Assembly (NCBI GenBank): GCA_965232895.1
Contig: OZ247430.1
Location: 2,604,001-2,668,000, forward strand
Length of the DNA: 64,000 bases
DNA from: Bin87 sp965232895
GTDB taxonomy: Bacteria > Chloroflexota > Dehalococcoidia > Lucifugimonadales > UBA3495
Reading direction: 5' to 3'
Shown in pieces: positions 44,513 through 54,400 of this stretch. Every line of letters begins with the position of its first letter. Positions within the stretch are counted from its first letter, which is position 1. Made by a program: the position numbers and the translations under genes. The notes beneath the pieces are model-generated. The model had not been told where the DNA came from, searched no databases, and saw only the letters and a program-made list of their open reading frames with translations.

Positions 44513-47509
44513 ATGAGTCTCCCAGGTCCCGCACAGGCCATTCGCCGGTGGCCGCTGCTCGCCTTGGCGTCTGCGCTAGTCCTGATGGTCGCCCTGGCCG
44601 TGTTCTGGACCACAACGGCTCCGGCAGGCGCTCAGGACGACGGCGAAACCAAGGTCCCCGCCAAACCCACTGGGTTGAGGGTTGCGACGGAGCCGGGTTC
44701 GCTGGAGCTGTCGGCGGACTGGGACGACGTTGCGGGAGCCGACGATTACCTGGTGCGCTGGCGGCCCAAGGACGGGCAGTTGAACGACGGCGTGAGGGTG
44801 AACTCTTCCAGCGCCGCCATCACCGTGGCGGACTACGGCCGGTGGGTGATGCGGGTGCGGGCCTGCAACGAGGCGGGCTGCGGCCAACCCGTTGCCAGGC
44901 AGTTCGAGGTCGAACCTGTCCCAGAACCCACGCCCGAGCCGACACCTGAGCCTACACCGGAGCCGACACCCGAACCCGCGCCGGAGCCACCGGCCAAGCC
45001 GACCGGACTGCGGACATTCACCAAGCCCGGTTCGCTGAGGGTGGCGGTGGACTGGAACGACGCTCCGCAAGCCGCAACCTACGCGGTGCGGTGGCGCAAG
45101 GACGCTGGCGACGGCCAGCTGAGCAAGCCCGTGTCCGTAACGGCGTCCCAGGCAGCCATCACCGTGGCCGGCTTCGGCGATTGGGTGGTGCGAGTGCAGG
45201 CGTGCAACGAGGCCGGTTGCAGCCCGGCGCAGTTGGCCAGGTTCCAGGTCAAAGGGGCCGTGCCAGCCAAGCCCATCGGTTTGCAGGTCGCCCCTCAGTC
45301 CGACCCGCTGGAGTTCGTGGCCAGCTGGTCAACCGTGGCGAAGGCCACCCATTACCGATTGAAGTGGCAGAAAGCGGGTCCCCGCAGCAAAGGGACGCTG
45401 AGCGAAATGCGAGCCGACACCACCAGCGCGAGTATCAGGGTCACCCAGCAGGGTCAGTGGCTGATCCAGGTGGAGGCGTGCAACGACGCCGGCTGCGGAC
45501 CGGGGTTGGTGCGGAGGTTCGCCGTGGTTCCGGGCCGGCCCACGGGATTGCGGGTATCGCCCGAGGCCGGGTCGCTGCAGGTGCCGGTGGACTGGGCTGA
45601 CGTCGTTGGGGCGTCCTACTACTGGGTGCGCTGGCGCGGAGCGGACGCCGGCGGCGGGCTGAACGCGGGAGTGAAGGTGCGGGCCTCCGATGCGGTGATC
45701 ACCGTGTCCGACTACGGAGACTGGCTGGTGCGTGTGGAAGCGTGCCTTGATGACGTGGGCTGCGGTCGGAGGGTGAAGCAAACGGCCACCGTCCGCACCA
45801 CGGCCGTCTGCGACCGGACGCCCCAGGTGCGGGATGCCCTGGCTGCGCTGGCCGACAAGGCCTGCGAGGACATCGGCGCCGAGGACCTGGTCCGGGTGGT
45901 CGAGCTGGACCTGTCGAACACGGGTCTGCGCTCGCTGAAGTCGGGGGACTTCTCCGGCATGAGCAGCCTGAGGAAAGTGGACGTGTCCGGCAACGCGGAC
46001 ACGTCGTGGAGCGATGTGTGCGGCCCCGGCAAGTGGGGCGACAGCGTAATCTCGATCAACCTGATCGGCAACAGGCTCGGGGGCAGCGGCGCGGCGATGC
46101 CGGGAAATTGCTTCGTCGGTGCGCCCAATCTGGCGGCCCTGTACCTGGACGTCAACGGGATCACCTCGCTGCCCGCCAATGCGTTCGGCAATCCGGTCGG
46201 CAGCCCGAACGCGGGAGATCCGTCCACCAAGCTGACCAAGTTGCGATTCCTGGACCTGAGCGGGAATCAAATCACCTCCCTGCCGGCGAACGTTTTCGAC
46301 GGTCTCGGCAAGCTCTGGTACCTGGACCTGGCCGGAAACGCCCTCACCTCTACCGGGTTGCCGGCGAAGGTGTTCAGCGGCGTGTCCAGCCTCCGGTGGC
46401 TGGAGCTCGACTACCAATCTGCGCTGACCAGCATTCCGGCGGGCCTGTTCGACGGCCTGTCCAGCCTGGAGGAGCTCGACCTGGCGAACAACGGCATCAC
46501 GTCCACCGGCCTGCCCGACAACGTGTTTTCGCAACTGACCAGCCTGAAGGGGCTGGCGCTGTTCGGCAACCCCGGCTCGCCCTTCGACCTCACCGACAAG
46601 GGGATCAGGTCCGAGGCAAGCGTCACTCAGACTTTATTGTCTCCCACCGGTTTCACAGTCGAGCCGGTCAGCGGAGGGGTCAAGCTGAGCTGGGACGACC
46701 CCGCCGACACCGATATCAGCCATCAATACCGGTACCTGGTGAACGACTGGAGCTCTGACTGGACCGCCTGGGCGGACATCAGCAGTCCCACCACGTCGGG
46801 CGGCAAGCTGGAGCACACCGTCACTAGCGGACTGACCAGCGGCAATAGCTACTTCTTCCAGCTCCGGACGTTGGATGACGGAGCCGGCAGCTATCACGCC
46901 AATGCCAACTGTTCCGCGATCTTCGGCACGTCGGGCAATGACACGCTGAACGGCAGCGATGACGAGGACTGCATCGTTGGTCTGGATGGCAACGACACCC
47001 TGAACGGCGGCGACGGCAACGGCAACGACACGCTGGAGGGCGGCGCAGGCGACGACACTCTGAACGGCGGCGACGGCAACGACATCTTGGAGGGCGGCGC
47101 AGGCGACGACACGCTGTGGGGAGGAATCGAAAACGACACGCTGAACGGCGGCGACGGCGACGACAAGCTGGCCTCGGACAATGGTGTGGACACCCTTAGC
47201 GGCGGAAATGGCGCCGACGAATTCTACTTCTACTGGGATTTTACCGCCACCATATCCGATTACACCTCGGGGGAAAAGATCTGGATATGCATAGGTTCCG
47301 GTCAGGGCAATGACAACGGACAGGTAAGGTGGACGGAGCAGGCCAGCGGCAGCGACTGGGAGATCACGGTTATCAGCAAGTACAGCAACGGCGTCAATGC
47401 CACGGATGGCACCATCACCCTGACGGGAGTGAGCGCGGCGCCGGGCAGCGACATAGCGTGGTCTAACCCCAAGGCCGCGGACGGCACCGGGTGCGATCTT
47501 CTTCCCTAG
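44513..47509 (+). CDS. Secreted Fn3-LRR-RTX repeat protein
   Basis: A 998-residue exported protein. AGGAGGTG is correctly spaced before ATG 44513. Order: signal sequence (LALASALVLMVALAVFW, cleavage likely after PAGA), fibronectin III domain (KPTGLRVATEPGSLELSADWDD…), a PTPEP linker, three further Fn3 domains (each ending VRACNEAGC-like), an LRR block opening with CDRTPQVRDALAALADKAC and continuing ELDLSNTGL…LRFLDLSGNQITSLPANVFDGL, another Fn3, then RTX repeats (GNDTLNGGDGN, GAGDDTLNGGDGN) that bind Ca2+, and a C-terminal domain rich in Asp. It probably sits on or outside the cell in adhesion or host interaction. Confidence 0.88.
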   Translation: MSLPGPAQAIRRWPLLALASALVLMVALAVFWTTTAPAGAQDDGETKVPAKPTGLRVATEPGSLELSADWDDVAGADDYLVRWRPKDGQLNDGVRVNSSSAAITVADYGRWVMRVRACNEAGCGQPVARQFEVEPVPEPTPEPTPEPTPEPTPEPAPEPPAKPTGLRTFTKPGSLRVAVDWNDAPQAATYAVRWRKDAGDGQLSKPVSVTASQAAITVAGFGDWVVRVQACNEAGCSPAQLARFQVKGAVPAKPIGLQVAPQSDPLEFVASWSTVAKATHYRLKWQKAGPRSKGTLSEMRADTTSASIRVTQQGQWLIQVEACNDAGCGPGLVRRFAVVPGRPTGLRVSPEAGSLQVPVDWADVVGASYYWVRWRGADAGGGLNAGVKVRASDAVITVSDYGDWLVRVEACLDDVGCGRRVKQTATVRTTAVCDRTPQVRDALAALADKACEDIGAEDLVRVVELDLSNTGLRSLKSGDFSGMSSLRKVDVSGNADTSWSDVCGPGKWGDSVISINLIGNRLGGSGAAMPGNCFVGAPNLAALYLDVNGITSLPANAFGNPVGSPNAGDPSTKLTKLRFLDLSGNQITSLPANVFDGLGKLWYLDLAGNALTSTGLPAKVFSGVSSLRWLELDYQSALTSIPAGLFDGLSSLEELDLANNGITSTGLPDNVFSQLTSLKGLALFGNPGSPFDLTDKGIRSEASVTQTLLSPTGFTVEPVSGGVKLSWDDPADTDISHQYRYLVNDWSSDWTAWADISSPTTSGGKLEHTVTSGLTSGNSYFFQLRTLDDGAGSYHANANCSAIFGTSGNDTLNGSDDEDCIVGLDGNDTLNGGDGNGNDTLEGGAGDDTLNGGDGNDILEGGAGDDTLWGGIENDTLNGGDGDDKLASDNGVDTLSGGNGADEFYFYWDFTATISDYTSGEKIWICIGSGQGNDNGQVRWTEQASGSDWEITVISKYSNGVNATDGTITLTGVSAAPGSDIAWSNPKAADGTGCDLLP

Positions 47510-47599
47510 GCGCAACCGAGGACATGTTCCGCCTGATAAACGGAAACTGACACGATGCGCATTGTGCAACCGAGTTCTACCGGAAAAGGAGGCGTGCCC

Positions 47600-48170
47600 A
47601 TGTCTCTGACAATCACCGGAAGACTTGGCTTGTACGTCACCCTGCTGACCGTATTGCTGGCCGCCGGCTGGCTTCTTGTGGCGCGAGGGGGGATGTGCGC
47701 GTAGTCGCCACTCGTACAAGCACACCATCCCCGTCGCCTGGTACGGCACGGCTGGCGACGATACGCTGACCGGGGACGGTGGCATTGACTACATCGAGGG
47801 ACTGGAGGGCGGCGCCGGCGACAACGTGCTTTACGGCGGCCCCGGCGATGACGAACTGGAAGGCTACAGCTCAAAGGTCATAATTGAGTTCTACTTCGAC
47901 GTCAGCGCCGGCTTTGGCACCGATACCATCGATGGCTACGACTACAGCGCTTCCCAAGAGACAAGGGACCGGATCTACCTGTGCGGGGATGCGAATACCA
48001 TCGAGTTCCAGAGGTTGGACCGAGGCCTGGGAGATGATTTCGCCTATCGCATTCAGGTTACCAACAACGGGGTCAAGGCGGGAGAGATCCGGCAGCAGCA
48101 CCCACACAGTGGTCGGACAGACGTCCACATCAGCACAGTGCCGGCGACCACCCTCGGCTGCACACCATGA
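47600..48170 (+). pseudogene. Small RTX-type exported protein, out of frame at a run of six G
   Basis: AAAAGGAGG precedes ATG 47600, giving the signal peptide MSLTITGRLGLYVTLLTVLLAAGWLLVARGG and then a stop at 47702-47704. One base less in the G6 run at 47687-47692 would continue as CARSRHSYKHTIPVAW, then GTAGDDTLTGDGG and GGPGDDELEGYSS, RTX repeats, to 48170. The C-terminal part matches that of the larger neighbour. The gene is thus off in this sequence, by decay, by slippage-type switching or by sequencing error. Confidence 0.65.
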
Positions 48171-48306
48171 CCCCTGGGGCCTGGGCGGGTCCACCTTCGT
48201 ACGTGGTCATACGATGCTTCGTACATCAACTGCGCTCGGTCATAGCCGCTGACGTTGGTCGAGAGCCCGCGGCGCCGGAGCGCGTTGCCCAAGACGGGAC
48301 GGCCCG

Positions 48307-50667
48307 TCAGGAGTCGCGGGGGTCCGGCATGCGGTAGCCGACGCCGCGCACGCTGAAGATCCAGGCCGGGTTCTGAGCGTCGTCGCCGAGCTTGGCGCGG
48401 AGCTTCCGGACGAAGTTGCGCACCCGGTTGACCCCGCCCGCCTGGGGCCCGCTCCAGACCTGGCCCAGCAGGGCGTCATAGTCCACCACGCGCCCCGCGT
48501 TTCGCGAGAGCACGCGCAGCAGATCGAACTCGGTGGCGGTCAGCTCGACCGGGCGTCCGGCCACCGTCACCCGCCGCTCCTCGTAGTGGATGGCCAGCTC
48601 GCCCAGGGCGAAGGGCTCGGGGCGGGTGGCCCGGCGCAGCGCCGCCCCGACGCGGGCGGTGAGTTCGGTGGGCGAGAAGGGCTTGACCAGGTAGTCGGAG
48701 GCCCCCGCCCGCAGGGCCTCGGCGATGGTCTCGTCACGGCCGTAGCCGGAGATGAACACCACCGGCAGACCGGCGAGCTCGGGCACGCTTCCCATCAGCG
48801 CGATGCCGTCGGCGCCGTGCAGCACCAGGTCGAGGAGGACCAGGTGCGGCCGCTCGGCACGTATGGTGCGCGAGAGCTGCTCGTGATCGCCGGTGACCGC
48901 CACGGCGTAGCCCGCCTCGGTGAGGGTGTGGCGCACGTAGCGCAGCGTCTGCGGGTCGTCGTCCACCACCAGGACGCGGGCGGGCTCCCCCGCCGCCGGA
49001 GGCGGGGTGGGCGACGGTGCAGCGGCGCCTCCGAGATCACTGTGCCGGGCATCCTCGGCCACGGGGATGGTGAAGGTGAACCGGGCGCCCTGGCCGGTCC
49101 CGGCGCTCTCGGCCCGGATGCGGCCGCCGTGGGCCTCGACCAGTCCCCGGCAGATGATGAGCCCCAGGCCCATGCCGGCCGCCATCCGGCCGCCGCCCTC
49201 GTCGTCGTCCAGGGCATACCTGCGGAACAGGTGAGGCAGCCGCTCGGGGGCCACGCCCCGGCCCTCGTCCTGCACCGAGACGGCGACGTGGGAGCCGTCG
49301 CGTTCGGCCTCGACCCGGATCGGGGCGGAGTGCGGCGAGTGCCGTGCGGCGTTGAAGAGCAGGTTGTTGAGCACCTGGACGATGCGCCGCCGGTCGGCCA
49401 TCACCCGGGGCAGGTCCGGAGGCAGGTCGATGACCACGGTGTGCCGGCCGCCGGCGGAGAGGAAGGTGCTGCGCGCGCCCTCGACCAGCGCGGCCACCTC
49501 GGAGGGCTCGGGGGCGACTGAGAGGGCGCCCGCCTCGATGCGTCCGGCATCCAGCAGGTCGCCGATCAGTCCGCGCATGTAATCGGCCTGCTCCTCGATG
49601 ATGCGGTGGAACTCGTGCCGCTCGGCCGGGTCCAGCCCGTCGGAGTCCGCTCGCAGGGTGGCGGCCGAGCCCTTGATCGACGTGAGTGGCCCGCGGAGTT
49701 CGTGGCTCACCATGCCCAGGAAGTCCGCCCGCAGCCGTTCCAGCTCCTGGAGCGGCGCCAGGTCCTGCAGCGTGATCACCACCGACTTGACCGCGCCGTC
49801 GTCGGAGGCGATGGGCGTGACGTTGACCAGGGAGGTGAAACTGCGCCCGTCGGGGACCGAGGTCACGACCTCCTCGGAGCGGAGGGTTCGGGCGCTGGCC
49901 AGCACCTGGGGCAGGGGCAACTCGCTGAGCACGATCTCGGTTCCGTCGGAGAAACGGCAGGTGGCGATCTCCACCAGGTCCTCCGCCGGTCGGCCCGCCG
50001 GGAGCAGGCCCTCAGCCAGGCGCCGCGCCTCGCGGTTCATTGACACCGCACGCCCGCTCTGGGCATCGAACACCACGACGCCCACCGGCGAGGTCTCGAT
50101 CAGGGCCTCCAGGTCGGCGCGGGCGCTCTGCTCGGCGCGGTGGGTGCGGGCGTTGGCCACGGCCGAGGCGGCCTGGGCGGCGAACAGGACCAGGATCTCC
50201 TCGTCGTCGTCGGTGAACTCGGGGCCGGTCTGCTTCTCGCCCAGGAAGAAGTTGCCCACCTGCACGCCGTGGTGGAGCATCGGCGCACCCTGGAAAGTGT
50301 CGATGATCACCCCGTCGGTGGAGAAGCCGAGCCCGGCAACGTAGGAGCGCATGTCCGACAACCGCATCGGTGCGGGCAGATCGCGCAGCACCTCGAAGAT
50401 GTTCATGCTGTCCGTCCACGCCATGACCTGCCGCTCCTCCTCGGGCGAGAAGCCGGAGATGACGGCGTCTTCCAATTGCCCGGTGGCGTCGACGGTGGTG
50501 ATGACGGCGTAGCGGGCGCCGGTCAGCGCGCGGGCGGACTCGGCGATCTCGCGCAGGACGGTGTCGACGTCGAGGCTGGCGTTGACGCGCAGGATGGCGG
50601 CAGAAAGGGCGGCGATGCGCTCCCGCAGCGCCTGGATCTCCCGCTCCGGTTGGCTGTGGCTGCTCAA
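48307..50667 (-). CDS. Hybrid sensor histidine kinase with receiver and winged-helix output
   Basis: About 786 residues from TTG 50667, chosen because AAGGAG lies six bases upstream; a GTG at 50721 gives 804. Order: GAF domain (about 30-185), PAS-like region (about 195-305), HisKA with phospho-accepting His in FLGMVSHELRGPLTSIKG (about 319), HATPase (NNLLFNAARHSP, DEGRGV, GMGLGLII), receiver (VLVVDDDPQT, Asp in LVLLDLVLHG about 610, Lys in DYLVKPF), and an OmpR-type winged helix (LTATEFDLLRVL … VRNFVRKLRAKLGDD … VRGVGYRMP). Having the DNA-binding domain in the same chain makes it a one-protein two-component system. No membrane segment is seen, so it senses a cytoplasmic signal. Confidence 0.88.
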   Translation of the reverse strand: MSSHSQPEREIQALRERIAALSAAILRVNASLDVDTVLREIAESARALTGARYAVITTVDATGQLEDAVISGFSPEEERQVMAWTDSMNIFEVLRDLPAPMRLSDMRSYVAGLGFSTDGVIIDTFQGAPMLHHGVQVGNFFLGEKQTGPEFTDDDEEILVLFAAQAASAVANARTHRAEQSARADLEALIETSPVGVVVFDAQSGRAVSMNREARRLAEGLLPAGRPAEDLVEIATCRFSDGTEIVLSELPLPQVLASARTLRSEEVVTSVPDGRSFTSLVNVTPIASDDGAVKSVVITLQDLAPLQELERLRADFLGMVSHELRGPLTSIKGSAATLRADSDGLDPAERHEFHRIIEEQADYMRGLIGDLLDAGRIEAGALSVAPEPSEVAALVEGARSTFLSAGGRHTVVIDLPPDLPRVMADRRRIVQVLNNLLFNAARHSPHSAPIRVEAERDGSHVAVSVQDEGRGVAPERLPHLFRRYALDDDEGGGRMAAGMGLGLIICRGLVEAHGGRIRAESAGTGQGARFTFTIPVAEDARHSDLGGAAAPSPTPPPAAGEPARVLVVDDDPQTLRYVRHTLTEAGYAVAVTGDHEQLSRTIRAERPHLVLLDLVLHGADGIALMGSVPELAGLPVVFISGYGRDETIAEALRAGASDYLVKPFSPTELTARVGAALRRATRPEPFALGELAIHYEERRVTVAGRPVELTATEFDLLRVLSRNAGRVVDYDALLGQVWSGPQAGGVNRVRNFVRKLRAKLGDDAQNPAWIFSVRGVGYRMPDPRDS

Positions 50668-50809
50668 TGGTTTCTCCTTCTGGATCGGGCAGTATCCCGG
50701 CCGGCTCGGCCTATCCGCCACCAGCCGGGCATTTAGGATACGAAAAGGATATCATAATAAGCAATAAGAATACCCCATTGTGATGATAGAAGTGATAAAT
50801 TATCTCGCG

Positions 50810-50823
50810 CTCGTAATTACGAG
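50810..50823. promoter_or_regulatory. 14-bp perfect palindrome upstream of the hybrid kinase
   Basis: CTCGTAATTACGAG lies about 143 bases upstream of the kinase start in an AT-rich stretch (50740-50820). It may be a regulator site for the leftward kinase gene or for the rightward surface gene cluster. Confidence 0.4.
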
Positions 50824-51014
50824 TCGCCGAACCGAGTGACGCCCTCTTCGTCCTCCGGTGCTCTCCGCGAATCGCTGCGGGACGCTCGAAGCCCCAGACC
50901 CAAAGGCCTACCATCCACAGCACGGAAAAAACACGAGAGGAGTGAGAAAGATCGTGGCGAACCGTCTCCCGCATTCAGCATGCCCCCTTCCCGAGTTTGG
51001 GTGGGAGAAACATG

Positions 51015-51230
51015 ATGCTGAGCGCCAGCTTATCGGCGGGGCCGTTACTGTCGGTCGCGGCCCTGGCATTGCTGGTGGCCCTGGCTTGGGGCGGAACCAG
51101 CCCAACGGCAGCACCGGACGGCAAGGCGGAGGTCCCCGGGGTTGAGCATTGAATCTGAGTTGAGCTCGCTGATTGTTTCAGCAGATTGGGACGGCGTTGA
51201 AGGAGTCGCGGCCAATCGCCGTGGGGACCT
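51015..51230 (+). pseudogene. Remnant of an Fn3-type surface protein gene
   Basis: MLSASLSAGPLLSVAALALLVALAWGG, a signal peptide, is followed by KAEVPGVEH and a stop. One base on, GLSIESELSSLIVSADWDGVEGVAAN in another frame matches the first Fn3 domain of the 1493-aa protein (GLSVATEQGSLDVLADWDDVEGVDDY). The leader GGTGGGAGAAACATGATGCTGAGC region is also alike. It is a truncated, frameshifted paralogue. Confidence 0.7.
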
Positions 51231-51432
51231 CGTCGCCCGGCGATTCAGTCAATTCGCACAAATTGGGGCGAATAAGCAAAACGAGCATAGCCATGGCGCT
51301 CCACAGTACCGACGAGGGAATTCTGTTGAGCCACCCGGCCAACCCGTCGGCTCAAACCGAATTGTCCCTAATCACCGGTCCCAGGCCGGAAATCAGACAC
51401 ACGTGACACATAGGAAGGCAAAGTAGTCAACC
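51231..51432. other. Intergenic DNA between remnant and the next surface gene
   Basis: No gene recognised; contains the leader of the 1328-aa gene, with GGAAGGCAAAG about a dozen bases before its ATG. Confidence 0.5.
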
Positions 51433-54400
51433 ATGAGGAAATTTCTCGTATTCGCAGCAATAGTCGCAACGGTCCTGGTCGCGGTGATGGGCATTCGTGC
51501 CGCGGTGCCGGGAGCACCGGTCTCAGCGGCCGACGCAATGCTTGCCACAAGCGGCGATTTTAGCGCCGATTCGAATCCAGTACCCATCTTTCAACCGGAG
51601 CCCGACCACGGAGGCCCGCTTGGCGAGAACCAGAATACCGGAAACAAACCTCCGAGATTTGTCGGAACTACTACATATTTCACAACCTTAGAGAACTACG
51701 GGCCACTAATCACCGCTGGCATTTACCCGGTGAGTGACCCTGAAGGGGATCAGATCACCGTGTCTCTCGCTGGAGCTGACGCAGCCAGTTTCATCCACGA
51801 TACGAGCAAGCTAAATTCATCCACCCCACTTGTAGTGGGTCTGCGCTTGAACGGCACGCCGGACTACGAGTCGCCAGATGATGCCAATGGCGACCGAGTG
51901 TATGAGGTAACCATTCAAGCCACCGACGCCGATGGGAGCGGGGAGACCACCGAGCTGGACGTGAGGCTCGTCGTCCGGGACGTGGACGAGGCGCCGGTGA
52001 TCACCGGACCGGCCACGATCAGTTTCCCGGAGCATTCCGGGACCGACGTGGGGCAATACACATCGGCAGATCCGGAGGGCGAGGCGGCCCCGCTAGTCTT
52101 GGGTGGAACGGACGCGGGGAGTTTTACCTTTGCCAACGGCACGCTCAGGTTCAAGACCGTGCCGGACTACGAGACCAGGAATTCTTACTCGGTGACCCTC
52201 ACCGCGTCGGATGGAACGAAAACGGGGAGGCTAGACGCGACGATAACCATCACCGACGTTGACGAGACGAAGGCGATAGCGTTGACCGGATCGGAGACGC
52301 AGAGTATAGCGGAGAACAGCCGCAGCCTGTCGCTGGAGACTTACACGGCGACGGACCCGGACGGCGAGCCGATCACCTGGTCACTGGAAGGTGTGGACAA
52401 GGACGACTTCAGCATCAGCGGCGGAGTGTTGAGCCTCAACTCGTCGCCGGATTATGAGACGAAGAGTTCGTATTCGGTGACGGTAAAGGCGACGGCGGGC
52501 AGCAAGAGCACCGCCCGCATCGTAGCGGTGACCGTGACCGATGTGGACGAAGCGCCGGTTTTCACAGGGCTGGCTGTGGTGAGCTTCGCGGAGAACTCCA
52601 CCGCCGCGGTGGGCCGATACGCGGCGGCGGACCCGGAGGGCGGGACGGCCACTCTGACCCTGGGCGGAACGGACGCGGCGAGTTTCACCTTCGCCAACGG
52701 CACGCTCAGGTTCAATTCCGCGCCAGAGTACGGGACCAAGAATTCCTACTCGGTGACATTCACTGCGTCGGACGGCACGAACACCGCGACGCTCGACGTT
52801 ACGATAACGATTTTTGACATGGGTGAGGTGACGGGACTACAGGTGACCACCCAACCCCCTTCGCTGGAGGTGTCGGTGGACTGGGCCGACGATGCCAGAG
52901 CCGACGACTACTGGGTGCGCTGGCGGATGGACGGCCCGGGCCACGACCTGAACCAAGGGGTGAGACCTGCGACGTCGAACGCGACGATCACGGTGGGCGG
53001 GTCCGGCGACTATGTGGTGCGTGTGGAAGCCTGCAACGAGGCCGGTTGCGGGCCACGCGTCATTGGGCGAGTCACCGTGGACGCGGGACCGTTGTGTGAC
53101 CGTACACCGGCCGTGAGGGCCGCCATCATGGACAAGGGCTCGTATGTTGCCGACTGCACCGACTTTACTGCGACGCACCTGAGCGATATCACCGGAGATC
53201 TTATTCTGGAAAACTACGGCCTCAGAGCAGTCAAGGCCGGGGACTTCGACGGCCTCACCAGTCTCGGCGGTCTGAACTTGAGCCACAACCAACTGACCGA
53301 GCTGCCCGAGGATTTGTTCGACGATCTCACCAGCCTGACCTGGCTGCAGCTGAACAACAACCGGCTGACGGAATTGCGCGAGGACGAATTCTCCGACCTG
53401 ACCAAGCTCGAGCGCCTGTATCTCGGTCATAACCGCTTGACTGCGCTGCCGGGCGGCCTGATAGACGATAACTCAGTACTTCACACCCTGATTCTGGCCG
53501 ACAACAAACTCACCAGCATTCCCGCCGAGTTGCTTGACGGCCGGTCCAAACTGACAACGCTGGACGTGCGTGGGAACCAGTTGACCTCGCTGCCGTCGGG
53601 ACTGTTCGAGGATTTGACCAGCATAACAACGCTGGAGAGGGACGACCTGGTGAACCCCAGCCTTTGTGCCCGCCCCCAGGCGGAACAGGACGCCATTCTG
53701 GGTCAGTTGTCAAACATCAGCAATTGCCAGTTGGTCACCTACGCGGACGTCGCCCTGGCCCTGGCCTCCGTGTCGTCCCCGACGGTATGTGACCGCACGC
53801 CAGCGGTGCGGGATGCCATAGTGAGCCTGGTTGCCGATGTTACCGCTTGCGCCAACGTCACGTCGGAGCATCTGGGCGCCATCACCGGCACCCTCAACCT
53901 GGGCAGCAAGGAAATCTCGACGTTGAAATTCGGCGACCTTGACGGACTCAGCCGGGTGACTGCGGTGGATTTACAGAAAAACTCGTTGCAGAAGCTCCCG
54001 ATCGGCCTTTTCAAGGACCTCAGTGCGGCGACCAGCGTGAAATTGAACAAAAATGCGCTGACCACGCTGAGTAAATTGGCGTTCTATGGCATGGACAACC
54101 TGAACTCGGTAACGCTGAGCAACAACAAACTGGGGACGGTACCTGCCGGATTGTTCCACGGGCACACGAAATTGCAGCAGATCTATTTGGACAGCAACAA
54201 CCTGACCGGCATCCGAGCCGACACCTTTGACGGCCTGACTGGCCTGCAAACCCTGCACTTGAATGGGAACAAATTCCCGAGGTTGCCGCAAGGCATCTTC
54301 AAGAACTTGACTGGCATATCGACGTTGCAGCTGGATGGCCAGGTAAATCTGGGCCTATGCAATAACCCGGTGAGGCAACAGTTAGACATATTGGCGACAT

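Noticed and set aside
45329..46534. 400-codon leftward frame opposite the LRR region
   Set aside because: Low-complexity composition and periodicity follow the LRR gene on the plus strand.
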